Source: Inquilinus limosus (GTDB lineage Bacteria > Pseudomonadota > Alphaproteobacteria > DSM-16000 > Inquilinaceae). Taken from it: a stretch of DNA of 64,000 nt. Location: contig NZ_NHON01000027.1 in NCBI RefSeq assembly GCF_002195995.1, forward strand, positions 1-64,000, read 5' to 3'. The stretch's first letter is position 1. Each line of letters starts with the position of its first letter. The notes under the pieces are model-generated. The model was not told the origin of the DNA. It did no database searches and was given only the letters and a program-made list of their open reading frames with translations. Below, piece after piece: positions 9,664-18,124 of the stretch. A program made the position numbers and the translations under genes.

Positions 9664-10235
9664 GCCAGCGCCTCGGCATAGGGCGCGACGGTGCGGGCCT
9701 GGCGCAGCGTCGTGCCCCACCAGCGCAGCGCCTTCAGCATCACCGCCATGGCGGCGGCGGTTTCGTTCGGTTCGACCAGCCGGCCGTCGGCATCGAAGCG
9801 GCGCGAGGCCCAGGACAGGCTGACCGTGTCGCGCAGCGTCACCGCGTGCAGCTCGGCGAAGACCAGACGCAGCTGCTCCACCGCCCGCAGGCCGCCGGAG
9901 ATGCCGCCATAGCAGACGAAGGCCACCGGCTTGGCCTGCCATTCGGCATAGGCGCAGTCGATCATGAATTTCAGCACCGCCGGATAGGCATGGTTGTATT
10001 CCGGCGTCACCACGACGAAGGCATCGGCCCGGTCGATGCGCTCGCGGAAGGCGGTCACGCTCTCCCCGTCCCGCCGGGCGGTCCAGTCCGGCAGGCCGAG
10101 GCCGCGCGGGTCGATGGTATCGAGCGTGAAGCCGCCGGCCCGCTCGATCTCGCCGGCCGCCCAGCCGGCAACGGTGTCGCAGAACCGGCCGTCCCGGACG
10201 CTGCCGTAGATCAGGCCGATGCGCAGAGAATCCAT
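9660..10235 (-). CDS. NADPH-dependent FMN reductase family protein
   Basis: A 191-residue flavodoxin-like protein. The N-terminal IGLIYGSVRDGRFCD forms the FMN phosphate loop and VVVTPEYNHAYPAVLKF is the family signature around the isoalloxazine ring. Members reduce quinones, azo dyes or metals using NAD(P)H. ATG 10235 is preferred over one twelve codons upstream because GAGGGG lies 7-8 bases before it. It is the first gene of a two-gene operon with the VOC protein, which suggests handling of a reactive electrophile or quinone; that role is inferred. Confidence 0.85.
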   Translation of the reverse strand: MDSLRIGLIYGSVRDGRFCDTVAGWAAGEIERAGGFTLDTIDPRGLGLPDWTARRDGESVTAFRERIDRADAFVVVTPEYNHAYPAVLKFMIDCAYAEWQAKPVAFVCYGGISGGLRAVEQLRLVFAELHAVTLRDTVSLSWASRRFDADGRLVEPNETAAAMAVMLKALRWWGTTLRQARTVAPYAEALA

Positions 10236-10297
10236 ATGCGTGCCCCTCGATTCCGCATGAGTCGGGGGCACGCTACAAGTTCAAGTTGGCTTCAAGT

Positions 10298-11191
10298 CTA
10301 GAGGATCTTGGTCCGCCGGATGTTGCGCAGGATCGCGTCGGCCACCGGGCTGTGCAGCGCCGGCGGCAGGTCGTGGCCCATGCCCTCGACGATCATCAGC
10401 TCGGCATCCGCTATGCCGGCGGCGATGTCCCGGCCGGCGGCGGCCGGCACCAGCGGATCGTCGGCGCCGTGCACCACCAGGGTCGGGGCGGTGATCGCCG
10501 CCAGCCGCGGCCGCAGATCGCCGGTGACGGCGATGGCGGCGATCTGCCGGGCGAAGCCGGCCGGGTCGCGGCTCCGCCGGGCCTCGGCCAGAGCCTGGGC
10601 GCGATGCGTCGTCTCGTCGAACGGAAAGCCGGGGCCGGCGATCAGCCGGGCGAAGGCCACGCTGTGGGCCAGGAAGCCCGCCTCGTCCACGGCCGGGTCC
10701 GGCGCCGGCCGGGCCATGGCCGCCATCACCTGCGGCGCCGCCCGCGGCAGGGCAGGGTTGCCGGTGCTGGACATGATCGCCGCCAGCGACAGCACCCGCC
10801 GCGGATGGCCGGCGGCGACCAGCTGCACGATCATCCCGCCCATCGACCGGCCGGCGAGATGCGCCCGCTCGATCCCCAGCGCGTCGAGCAGCCCGATCGT
10901 GTCCGCGGCCATGTCGTCCAGCGTGTAGGGCACGGCCGGCCGTTCTCCGCGCGCGACGGCGGCGGCCAAGGCGGCGAAATCGGGCACGGGAGCGCCGTGC
11001 AGATGCGTCGACAGCCCGACATCGCGGTTGTCGAAGCGGATCACGCGGAAGCCCTGCGCCGCCAGGATCTCGCGGAACGGCTCGGCCCAGCGGGTCATCG
11101 GCACGCCGAGGCCGGAGATCAGCAGGATCGCCGGCCCCTCCCCGACGCTGTCATATTCGAGGGTGAGGCCGTTGGCCCGGAGCTGCGGCAT
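10298..11191 (-). CDS. alpha/beta hydrolase, RdmC/aclacinomycin-esterase-like
   Basis: A 297-residue alpha/beta hydrolase. It has SVGEGPAILLISGLG near the N-terminus, the pattern RVIRFDNRDVGLST common in the RdmC-like group, the nucleophile elbow AGRSMGG, an Asp in HGADDPLVP and a final His in EGMGHDLPP. The catalytic triad is therefore complete. The substrate is unknown. It starts 3 bases after the DUF2239 gene on the same strand, so the two are likely co-transcribed. Confidence 0.85.
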   Translation of the reverse strand: MPQLRANGLTLEYDSVGEGPAILLISGLGVPMTRWAEPFREILAAQGFRVIRFDNRDVGLSTHLHGAPVPDFAALAAAVARGERPAVPYTLDDMAADTIGLLDALGIERAHLAGRSMGGMIVQLVAAGHPRRVLSLAAIMSSTGNPALPRAAPQVMAAMARPAPDPAVDEAGFLAHSVAFARLIAGPGFPFDETTHRAQALAEARRSRDPAGFARQIAAIAVTGDLRPRLAAITAPTLVVHGADDPLVPAAAGRDIAAGIADAELMIVEGMGHDLPPALHSPVADAILRNIRRTKIL

Positions 11192-11194
11192 GGC

Positions 11195-11776
11195 TCAATC
11201 CTCGAGGTCGGTGGCGGCGAAGGCCAGCCGGGTGACGTAGGCGCGCAGATCGGCCGGCCAGGCCGCGGTCTCCTGCTCGAAACGGGCGCGGTCGCCGGCG
11301 AACAGCGCGCGAGACGCCTCCTCGAAGCCGGGCAGGTCGCCGGCCATCGCCGACATCACGCGATAGCCGGCCTCCCGCGCCGCGCGCCGCCGCTGCGCCG
11401 CGCCGCCGGCGCGCCGGGCCTCGTCGACCAGCCGGCGCAGCGCCACCGACGCCCCGCCCGGCTGCGCCGCCAGCCACTCCCAGTGCCGCGGCAGCAGCGT
11501 GACCTCGCGCCCGACCACGCCGAGCTTCGGCCGTCCCCGCCCCCGCGGCTCGGCCGGCTCGCCGCTCTCCGCCGGCGCCAGCCGGGCGACGATCTCGGCG
11601 TCGCTGCCGCGCAGGTCGAGATCCACCACCCTGCCGGTTGCGTCGTCGAAGACGAGGACGGGGCCTGACGCGGCCTTCACCGCCAGCGCGAGCTCGATCA
11701 GCGGGCCGGCGCGCAGCAGCGACTGGCCTTCGAAGGCAGTGCAGGGCGTGGCGGCGGTCGCGGTCACGGCAATCAT
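11195..11776 (-). CDS. DUF2239 family protein
   Basis: A 193-residue protein matching the DUF2239 family: TPCTAFEGQ near the start, VLVFDDATGRVVDLDLRG, then a basic GRGRPKLGVVGREVTLLPRHWEWL segment and an Arg-rich helix. The ReKLGV/REVTLLPRHWEWL-type segment is the family hallmark. Its function is unknown. ATG 11776 was chosen; the longer frame would run through the operator-like sequences upstream. It is divergent from a GIY-YIG gene, and two ACCCGGG palindromes lie between them. It probably forms an operon with the hydrolase gene downstream. Confidence 0.75.
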   Translation of the reverse strand: MIAVTATAATPCTAFEGQSLLRAGPLIELALAVKAASGPVLVFDDATGRVVDLDLRGSDAEIVARLAPAESGEPAEPRGRGRPKLGVVGREVTLLPRHWEWLAAQPGGASVALRRLVDEARRAGGAAQRRRAAREAGYRVMSAMAGDLPGFEEASRALFAGDRARFEQETAAWPADLRAYVTRLAFAATDLED

Positions 11777-11800
11777 CCCCAGGCGAGTGGCGGCCGATTT

Positions 11801-11844
11801 ATACCCGGGCAAAATCTCTTGCGTCAATATCACCCGGGTAATAA
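11801..11844. promoter_or_regulatory. twin ACCCGGG palindromes in divergent promoter region
   Basis: TATACCCGGGCAAA (11801-11814) and TCACCCGGGTAATA (11830-11843) both centre on CCCGGG, with 29 bases between centres, in the 98-bp gap between the DUF2239 and GIY-YIG genes. The repeated palindrome suggests one regulator controls both genes. No such regulator is adjacent. Confidence 0.55.
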
Positions 11845-11874
11845 TTTATCGCCGCCACGGAACGGGATCGAGCG

Positions 11875-12210
11875 ATGAAGGGTGACGACAGGAAGACGGC
11901 CATCGCCGCCTACAAGGAGTTGAAGGTGTCCGCCGGGATCTACGCGGTGCGTTGCGCCGCCACGGGCGAGGCCTGGGTCGGGCGCAGCCCCAACCTGGCC
12001 ACGGCGCAGAACCGCGTCTGGTTCATGCTGCGCACCGGCAGCCACACCCATCCGGGCCTGCTGCGGGCCTGGCGCGTCCATGGCGAGGCCGCCTTCAGCT
12101 TCGCGGCGGTCGAGACCCTGTCGGAGGAGGACACCACCCATTTCCGCGACAAGCGCCTGAAGCAGCGGCTGGAGCACTGGCAGGCGGCGCTGAGAGCCGA
12201 GGCGATATAG
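11875..12210 (+). CDS. GIY-YIG nuclease family protein
   Basis: A 111-residue protein. GIYAVRC aligns with the GIY strand and AWVGRSPNL with the YIG strand (here WVG), followed by NRVWFMLRTGSHTHPGL, which supplies the conserved Arg of the fold. The domain fills the whole protein. Members can cut DNA, but single-domain versions of this type are uncharacterised, and a clear catalytic Glu is not obvious. It is divergent from DUF2239 and shares the operator region. The next gene, on the opposite strand, ends four bases after its stop. Confidence 0.75.
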   Translation: MKGDDRKTAIAAYKELKVSAGIYAVRCAATGEAWVGRSPNLATAQNRVWFMLRTGSHTHPGLLRAWRVHGEAAFSFAAVETLSEEDTTHFRDKRLKQRLEHWQAALRAEAI

Positions 12211-12213
12211 CCC

Positions 12214-14658
12214 CTACCCCTTCACCCGCTCCATCCGCGGGTCGTAGAGCGGGTCGAGATGCACGCGGCACGGCACCCGCTCGGTCGCGACCTCCAGCTC
12301 ATAGGTGCCGGCCAGCAGCGCGTCGCGGTCCAGCCCGGCCGGGTCGCGGACATAGCCGAGGCCGATCGGCTTGCCCACCGTGTGGCCGAAGCCGCCGCTG
12401 GAGAGCCAGCCGGCCGGCATGCCGTCGCGCAGGATGGTCTCGCGCCCCAGCAGCACCACCGCCGGATCGTCGACGGTGAAGGTGGCCAGGATCTTCCGGA
12501 GCGCCTGGCCGCGCTGCGCCTCCAGCGCCTCCCGCCCCTGGAACGGCATGGGGGATTTCAGCTTCACCGCCCAGCCGAGCCCGGCCTCCAGCGGCGTGTG
12601 GTCGGGCCCGATGTCGCTGCCCCAGGCGCGGTAGCCCTTCTCCAGCCGCAGCGTTTCGATCGCGCGGTAGCCGGCATTGGCGATGCCATGCGCCGCCCCC
12701 GCCGCCATCACCGCCTCATACACCCCGACGGCGAATTCGGTCGGGATGTGCAGCTCCCACCCCAACTCGCCGACATAGGTGATGCGCAGCGCCAGCACCG
12801 GCGCGCCGGCCACGGCGATCTGCCGGACCCGGCCAAAGGGGAAGCCGGTGTTGGAAACGTCGTCGCGGGTCAGCGCCTGCAGCACTGCGCGGGATTTCGG
12901 CCCCATCAGGCTGAGCACCGACCAGGCCGAGGTGACGTCGACCAGATGCGCGTCGGCCCCCGCCGGGATGCTGCGCGCGATCCAGTCGAAATCATGGGTG
13001 GCGAAGCCGGTGCCGGTGGTGATGTGGAAGCGGTCCGCCGCCAGCCGGGCGACGGTCAGGTCGCATTCGATGCCGCCCCTGGCGTTCAGCATCTGGGTGT
13101 AGGTCAGCGTGCCCGGCGGCCGCGCCACGTCGTTGGCGCAGATCCAGGACAAGGCCGCCTCCGCATCCCTTCCGACCAGCTGGAACTTGGCGAAGGAGGA
13201 CTGATCGAAGACGGTCACCGCCTCGCGCGTCGCCCGGTGCTCGCGCGCCACCGCGTCGAACCAGCTCGGCCGGCCGAAGCTCGGGATCTCCTCCACCGCC
13301 TCGCCCGGCGCCGCGAACCAGTTCGGCCGCTCCCAGCCCAGCTTCTCGCCGAAGCAGACACCCTGGGCCTTGAGGCGGTCATAGAGCGGCGACCGGCGCA
13401 GCGGCCGGGCGCTGGCATGCTCCTCATTCGGCCAGGCGATGGTGTAGTGCTTGCCGTACAGCTCCAGCGTCCGCCTGCGCACCCAGTCGACATCGGCCTG
13501 GGCCCGGCCGAAGCGGCGGATGTCGACCGGCCACAGATCGTAGGGCGGCTCGCCGCCGGCGATCCATTCCGCCAGCGCCTTGCCGGCGCCGCCGCCCGAG
13601 GCGATGCCGAAGGCGTTGAAGCCGGCGCCGACATAGAAGCCGCGCAGCTCCGGCGCCTCACCGAGGATGAAGTTGCCGTCCGGGGTGAAGCTCTCCGGCC
13701 CGGCGATCAGCTCCTTCACCCCCGCCGTCTCCAGCGCCGGCACCCGGCCCAGCGCCAGCTCCATGATCGGCTGGAAATGGTCCCAGTCCGGCTGCAAGAG
13801 CTGGAAGTTGAAGCCCTCCGGGATGCCGTCGACCGCCCAGGCGATCGGGTTGGGCTCGTAGCCGCCCATCACCAGCCCGCCGACCTCCTCCTTCCAGTAG
13901 GTCAGCCGGTCGGGGTCGCGCAGCGTCGGCAAGGTGCGGGTCACGCCCTCGATCGGCTCGGTCACCATGTACTGGTGCTCGACCGAGACCAGCGGCACGT
14001 TGACCCCGACCATCCCGCCGAGTTCGCGCGCCCATTGCCCGGCGCAGTTCACCACCGCCTCGCAGGCGATGCGCCCGCGGCTGGTGAGGACGGCTGTCAC
14101 CCGCCCGTCCTTCGTCTCGATGCCGGTGACCTCGGTGTCCTCCCAGACCGCGGCGCCGGCCATGCGCGCGCCCTTGGCCAGGGACTGGGTGATGTCGGAC
14201 GGGTTGGCCTGGCCGTCGGTCGGCAGGAAGGCGGCGCCGACCAGGTCGTCGACCCGCATCAGCGGCCACAGGCCCTGCGCCTCCTGCGGCGACAGCAGAT
14301 GCATCTCCAGCCCGAAGCTGCGGGCGGTGGTGGCCTGGCGCTTCAGCTCGGTCCAGCGCGCCTCGGTGCAGGCCAGGCGCAGGCCGCCATTCATCTTCCA
14401 GCCGGTGGCCAGGCCGGTCTCGCGCTCCAGCTCGGTGTACAGCCGCACCGAATGGCCCAGCAGCTGGGTGATGTTGGCGCTGGAGCGCAGCTGCCCGACC
14501 AGCCCGGCGGCGTGGAAGGTGGAGCCGGAGGTCAGCTTGTGCCGCTCGACCACCACCGTGTCGGCCCAGCCCAGCCGGGCCAGGTGATAGGCGGTCGAGA
14601 CCCCGACGATGCCGCCGCCGATGACCACGGCGCGGGCCTGGGTGGGAAAGGCGGTCAT
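12214..14658 (-). CDS. FAD-dependent oxidoreductase, dimethylglycine/sarcosine dehydrogenase type
   Basis: An 814-residue two-part protein. The N-terminal half is a DAO-type flavoprotein with AVVIGGGIVGVSTAYHLA binding FAD and SGSTFHAAGLVGQLRSSANI near the covalent-flavin His region of the family. The C-terminal half, from about residue 430, is a GcvT-like tetrahydrofolate-binding aminomethyl domain ending with the GcvT C-terminal barrel (SSGGFGHTVGKPIGLGYV). Such enzymes demethylate dimethylglycine or sarcosine and pass the one-carbon unit to THF. The neighbouring choline-kinase-like gene fits choline/betaine-related metabolism. The ATG follows AGAGGG. Confidence 0.85.
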   Translation of the reverse strand: MTAFPTQARAVVIGGGIVGVSTAYHLARLGWADTVVVERHKLTSGSTFHAAGLVGQLRSSANITQLLGHSVRLYTELERETGLATGWKMNGGLRLACTEARWTELKRQATTARSFGLEMHLLSPQEAQGLWPLMRVDDLVGAAFLPTDGQANPSDITQSLAKGARMAGAAVWEDTEVTGIETKDGRVTAVLTSRGRIACEAVVNCAGQWARELGGMVGVNVPLVSVEHQYMVTEPIEGVTRTLPTLRDPDRLTYWKEEVGGLVMGGYEPNPIAWAVDGIPEGFNFQLLQPDWDHFQPIMELALGRVPALETAGVKELIAGPESFTPDGNFILGEAPELRGFYVGAGFNAFGIASGGGAGKALAEWIAGGEPPYDLWPVDIRRFGRAQADVDWVRRRTLELYGKHYTIAWPNEEHASARPLRRSPLYDRLKAQGVCFGEKLGWERPNWFAAPGEAVEEIPSFGRPSWFDAVAREHRATREAVTVFDQSSFAKFQLVGRDAEAALSWICANDVARPPGTLTYTQMLNARGGIECDLTVARLAADRFHITTGTGFATHDFDWIARSIPAGADAHLVDVTSAWSVLSLMGPKSRAVLQALTRDDVSNTGFPFGRVRQIAVAGAPVLALRITYVGELGWELHIPTEFAVGVYEAVMAAGAAHGIANAGYRAIETLRLEKGYRAWGSDIGPDHTPLEAGLGWAVKLKSPMPFQGREALEAQRGQALRKILATFTVDDPAVVLLGRETILRDGMPAGWLSSGGFGHTVGKPIGLGYVRDPAGLDRDALLAGTYELEVATERVPCRVHLDPLYDPRMERVKG

Positions 14659-14696
14659 CTGGATTGGCCCTCTGTCTCAGATCTCATGCCCCGCCA

Positions 14697-14787
14697 CGTC
14701 ATGGCGAGGAGCGCAGCGACGTGGCCATCCAGGGGCCGGTGCGAGCTGCCCCTGGATGGCCACGCCCCTTCAGGGCTCGCCATGACG
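14697..14787. repeat. palindromic intergenic repeat, family B
   Basis: Same hairpin family as the copy at 6209, here between two genes of the minus strand (kinase-like and flavoprotein). Confidence 0.85.
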
Positions 14788-14829
14788 ATTCCGGGGGTGG
14801 GTGCGGGATGTTCCTCTCGACATTCGGCA

Positions 14830-15693
14830 TCACATCCTCCGGAACTCGTCCCAGGCGCCCTCGAAGCGCCGCAGATTCTCGTCGGTATAGGCGGCGTAGT
14901 CGAAGTCCAGCGTCGAATGGATCTCCGACACCATGCTCCACATCGCCTCGCGCAGCAGCGACGCCGCCTTCATCGCGGCGTAGCGCCGGCGCAGATCCGG
15001 CGAAGGCGGGGTGCCGAAATAGGCGTTCAGCATCGCCGCCTCCTCCGCCGCCGAGAAGCCGTTGTTCGAGGCCAGGCCGCCGAGATCGAAGAGCGGGCTG
15101 TTGAAGCCGGCATAATCCCAGTCGACCAGCCACAGCCGCTGCCCGTCATCAATGAAGTTCGCGGCCAGCAGGTCGTTGTGGCCCAGCACCAGCTCGACCG
15201 GCCCCACCGCCGCCTCCAGCTGCGCCGCGCGGCCGAGCAGCCCGGCCAGCTCCGCCGCCGGCCGCCGCCCCGCCAGGGCGTGGGCGTAGTCGCGCAGCAC
15301 ATGGAACACCCAGAAGGCCAGCACCGGGCCGCGCAAATGGGCCGGCATCTCGTAATGCACGCGCCGCACCAGCTCCAGCACCCGCGGCGCCTCCCGCCGC
15401 ACCCGCTCCGGCGTCAGAGTCTCGCCTTCGACGAAGCGGGTCACCAGGATACCCGGCTCGGCATGCTCGACCGCGGGGGAGATGCCGGCGGATGCGGCGG
15501 CGCGGCTGGCCGCCAGCTCGTTGAAGCGCAGGATGTGGTGATGCGGGATGTCGGCGCCCAGCCGCACGACATGAACCCCGGCGGCATCCTCGACCCGGTA
15601 GTTGCGGTTGGTCAGCCCGCCGGCCAGGGGGGCGACGGCGATGCGCCCGCTCCAGCAGCCCAGCCCGGCGATGATGTCCGACGCCTCCGGCAT
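14830..15693 (-). CDS. choline/ethanolamine kinase-like phosphotransferase
   Basis: A 287-residue protein of the APH/choline-kinase fold. PLAGGLTNRNYRVE is the nucleotide loop, LVLGHNDLLAANFI carries the catalytic Asp (HND form of the HxD motif) and LVDWDYAGFNSPLFDLGGL holds the metal-binding Asp. Family members phosphorylate choline, ethanolamine or similar amino alcohols; aminoglycosides are a less likely substrate. The ATG follows GGGAGG. It lies upstream of the dimethylglycine-dehydrogenase-like gene on the same strand, with a repeat between them. Confidence 0.8.
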   Translation of the reverse strand: MPEASDIIAGLGCWSGRIAVAPLAGGLTNRNYRVEDAAGVHVVRLGADIPHHHILRFNELAASRAAASAGISPAVEHAEPGILVTRFVEGETLTPERVRREAPRVLELVRRVHYEMPAHLRGPVLAFWVFHVLRDYAHALAGRRPAAELAGLLGRAAQLEAAVGPVELVLGHNDLLAANFIDDGQRLWLVDWDYAGFNSPLFDLGGLASNNGFSAAEEAAMLNAYFGTPPSPDLRRRYAAMKAASLLREAMWSMVSEIHSTLDFDYAAYTDENLRRFEGAWDEFRRM

Positions 15694-15818
15694 TCCCCGC
15701 CTCCCTGATCGACGGATAAGCCGCGGGGCCTCGTCCCGTCAATCTCGAAGCATCATGAATCCACGCGATACCAATCAAGTTCGTGGTTTCATGTGGAAAT
15801 TGATGACTTCCGCGTGAC

Positions 15819-15844
15819 AATCGGCCGCGAAATCGCGGCCGATT
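15819..15844. promoter_or_regulatory. 26-bp palindrome before the DeoR-type gene
   Basis: AATCGGCCGCGA (15819-15830) is perfectly complementary to TCGCGGCCGATT (15833-15844), with only AA between. It lies 80 bases before the DeoR gene. It could be an operator dyad or a transcript hairpin. No T-run follows, so a normal terminator is unlikely. Confidence 0.4.
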
Positions 15845-15924
15845 ACGATCGAAGCTGGACAGGGCGCGCCATGCCGCCGATAGGATAAGGCAATTCTCCG
15901 GGGTGAGGGAACGCCGCAGGGCCG

Positions 15925-16695
15925 ATGTTGTCCAACCGTTGGCAGGGCGAGATCCTGCAGGCCGTGCGCGAGTCCGGCAGCTGCAGCATCGCCGAGCTGG
16001 CGCGCCGCTTCGAGGTCTCGACCGAGACGATCCGGCGCAGCGTCAAGCCGCTGATCGAGACCGGCGCCGTGCTCCGCTTCCATGGCGGCGTGATGCTGCC
16101 GGACGGGCTGGAGGAGCCGCCGTTCCAGCGCCGGATGCAGCGCAACCGCGAGGCCAAGCAGGCGGTGGCGGCGCTGGTCGCCGCCCGCATCGCCGACGGC
16201 GACCCGCTGATCCTCGACAACGGCACCACCTCGGCCTATGTCGCCCAGGCGCTGGCGCATCATTCCCGGCTGGTGGTGGTGACCAACTCGGCCGAGATCG
16301 CCTGCCGCCTGGCGCCGCGCAACGACAACCGCGTCTTCCTGTGCGGCGGCGAGGTCAATGGCGACGACGTGGCGGCTTTCGGCCCCTCGGCCATCGCCTT
16401 CCTGCGCCAGTTCCAGGTGCGCTGCGCCGTGCTGTCGGTCGGCGGCATCAGCAGCCGGGGCGAGTTGGTGGATTTCCACCTGTTCGAGGCCGAGTTCTCG
16501 CATGCGGCGATGGCCCAGGCGGCGGAGACCTGGGTGATCGCCGACCACAGCAAGTTCGGCCGCGAGGCGCCGGTGAAGGTGTGCAGCCTGGCCGATGTCG
16601 ACCTGGTCGCCACCGACCGACCGCCCCCACCCGATGTCGCCCGCCGCTGCGATGCCGCCGGGGTGCGGATCCTGGTGCCGCAGGAGCAGGCGTAG
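15925..16695 (+). CDS. DeoR/GlpR-family transcriptional regulator
   Basis: A 256-residue regulator. The N-terminal winged helix shows the family pattern SIAELARRFEVSTETIRRSV, and the sugar-phosphate-binding DeoRC domain follows, with DGDPLILDNGTTSAYVA and the C-terminal DHSKFGREAPVKVC, typical of GlpR-like proteins. The ligand is likely a phosphorylated sugar or polyol. No sugar operon is adjacent: the neighbours are the choline-kinase-like gene (divergent) and a membrane protein (convergent, 1 base apart). The divergent position suggests it may control the kinase/flavoprotein genes or itself. Confidence 0.85.
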   Translation: MLSNRWQGEILQAVRESGSCSIAELARRFEVSTETIRRSVKPLIETGAVLRFHGGVMLPDGLEEPPFQRRMQRNREAKQAVAALVAARIADGDPLILDNGTTSAYVAQALAHHSRLVVVTNSAEIACRLAPRNDNRVFLCGGEVNGDDVAAFGPSAIAFLRQFQVRCAVLSVGGISSRGELVDFHLFEAEFSHAAMAQAAETWVIADHSKFGREAPVKVCSLADVDLVATDRPPPPDVARRCDAAGVRILVPQEQA

Positions 16696-16696
16696 A

Positions 16697-17482
16697 TCAC
16701 GCCCGCCCTTCGCTCGGGATCCCCCTGCCCCGCTCCTGCACCGCGGTCATATAGACGACGATGGCGGCGATGCAGCCCAGGAAGATCAGGCTGGTAACCA
16801 CCGTGCCGAAGCCGAGGCCGCCATATTCCGCCGGCTGGGCCAGCAGGTCACCGAAGGAGGCGCCCAGCGGACGGGTGAAGATATAGGCCAGCCAGAAGGC
16901 CAGGATGCCGTTCAGCTCGAACACGTAGTAGGCGAAGCCGATGGCGGCGATGACCAGCCCGAACAGGATGCCGGTGGCCAGATAGCCGACATCGAACACC
17001 TCCGACACCAGGTCGCCGGCCGAGGTGCCGAGCGCGAAGGTGAACAGGATCGCCAGCCAGTAGAACACCTCGCGCCGGGTGGTGACGATGCTGTGGATCG
17101 ACAGCGTCCGCTCGCTGGCGAACCAGGCGGCGAAGGTCACCGCCAGGATGAGGCTGAAGGCGATGGTCGTCGTCTCCAGCGCCACGCCGAGATTGTCGAC
17201 CAGGTTGTCGCTGACCAGCGTGCCGACGACGCTGATCAGCACCACCGCCAGCCAGTAGGCCCAGGGCACGTAGCGCTTCTGCGCGAATTGCAGGGCCAGG
17301 GCGACCGCCAGCACCGCCGCCATGATCGCGGAGGTGGCGGTCAGGCCGAAACCGAGATTGACGGCGAGATAGTCCGCCGCGGTCTCGCCCATCGTCACCG
17401 CCATCAACTTGATCAGCCAGAAATCGACCGTGACGCGGGGCACCCGGTTGAGGCCGGGCGCCCGGTTCGCCGGGATGGGCAT
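16697..17482 (-). CDS. COG4705-type integral membrane protein, internal repeats
   Basis: A 261-residue membrane protein with about eight helices and a repeated pattern: TMGETAADYLAVNLGFGL, TLVSDNLVDNLGVALETT, TSAGDLVSEVFDVGYLAT and ASFGDLLAQPAEYGGLGF. Each has a small residue/acid D-L core followed by Gly and a helix. This fits COG4705 uncharacterised membrane-anchored proteins; transport function is possible but unproven. ATG 17482 with AGGAG eight bases upstream is preferred. A GTG at 17512 would add ten residues and overlap the previous stop codon by four bases. Confidence 0.7.
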   Translation of the reverse strand: MPIPANRAPGLNRVPRVTVDFWLIKLMAVTMGETAADYLAVNLGFGLTATSAIMAAVLAVALALQFAQKRYVPWAYWLAVVLISVVGTLVSDNLVDNLGVALETTTIAFSLILAVTFAAWFASERTLSIHSIVTTRREVFYWLAILFTFALGTSAGDLVSEVFDVGYLATGILFGLVIAAIGFAYYVFELNGILAFWLAYIFTRPLGASFGDLLAQPAEYGGLGFGTVVTSLIFLGCIAAIVVYMTAVQERGRGIPSEGRA

Positions 17483-17508
17483 GGTCTGCGCTCCTGCCGG
17501 TGGGGACG

Positions 17509-17760
17509 TCACTTGCCGAGGATCTTCAGCGCCTGGGCGAAGAAATCGTCGGCACGCTTGTCGTCATCGGCGTTGCAGCGTTCGATGCCCTTGGCCTCGA
17601 GGTCGGCGACGGTCGCCTTGTCGGCGTCGCTCGGCGTCGCCGCCGCCTCCGCCGCGCGCAGTTGCTTCAGCATGTCCTCGCAGGGAACCGTGGCGGCACG
17701 GGCCGGCACGGCGGCGAAGGCGACGGCACAGAGCAGGGTGGCGGTGAGATGGGTCTTCAT
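17509..17760 (-). CDS. small secreted or periplasmic protein, unknown function
   Basis: An 83-residue protein that I do not recognise. MKTHLTATLLCAVAFAAVPA is a clean signal peptide with cleavage probable after ARA. The mature part has two Cys (PCEDML and ERCNADD), which may form a disulfide, and is otherwise Ala/Asp/Lys-rich and helical, ending FFAQALKILGK. An upstream extension of the frame lacks coding character. It sits just before the COG4705 membrane protein on the same strand with 26 bases between starts and stops, so the two probably form an operon. Confidence 0.65.
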   Translation of the reverse strand: MKTHLTATLLCAVAFAAVPARAATVPCEDMLKQLRAAEAAATPSDADKATVADLEAKGIERCNADDDKRADDFFAQALKILGK

Positions 17761-18124
17761 CCGATCGACTCCGGTGGATCGCCGGGAGTCTTGCGACGAC
17801 GTCCGCTCCCGACGCCCCCACTTCGCGGCAGCGCCGGTTATCCGATCCTGTCCGGGACTGTACGATTCGGTAATGAAGCCGGCCGGAAGGGCGCGCTTCC
17901 GCCGGGCCTGTCCCCAAAAGAAAACAGGCCGCATCGCTGCGGCCCGAGTTTAGGGAGGAAACGCCCAAGAAGTGCGTTACGACAGCAGCTCATCACTGCA
18001 TATCGCACTGCAACATTGGCAGCTTCCGAAGGGCCGTGCAAGGGAAATCAGATTAAAAATTGGTCACGCTGGATTCTGCCCAAAATTTGCCCTCTTCCGG
18101 CATAGATGCCGGCCGAATGGGCGC
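17761..18124. other. gene-free stretch with a minus-strand terminator
   Basis: No convincing protein gene. It contains the terminator described at 17916-17944 and the upstream region of the small secreted protein gene. Confidence 0.6.
17916..17944 (-). terminator. rho-independent terminator, minus strand
   Basis: GGCCGC (17927-17932) pairs with GCGGCC (17939-17944); on the minus strand the stem is followed by TGTTTTCTTTT. It lies about 180 bases downstream of the GNAT gene, leaving a long 3' untranslated region or an unannotated small RNA. Confidence 0.75.

Noticed and set aside
12259..15708. A very long open frame on the plus strand, opposite the flavoprotein gene
   Set aside because: It is read antisense to a recognised protein; such frames arise in GC-rich DNA, and the product is low-complexity.
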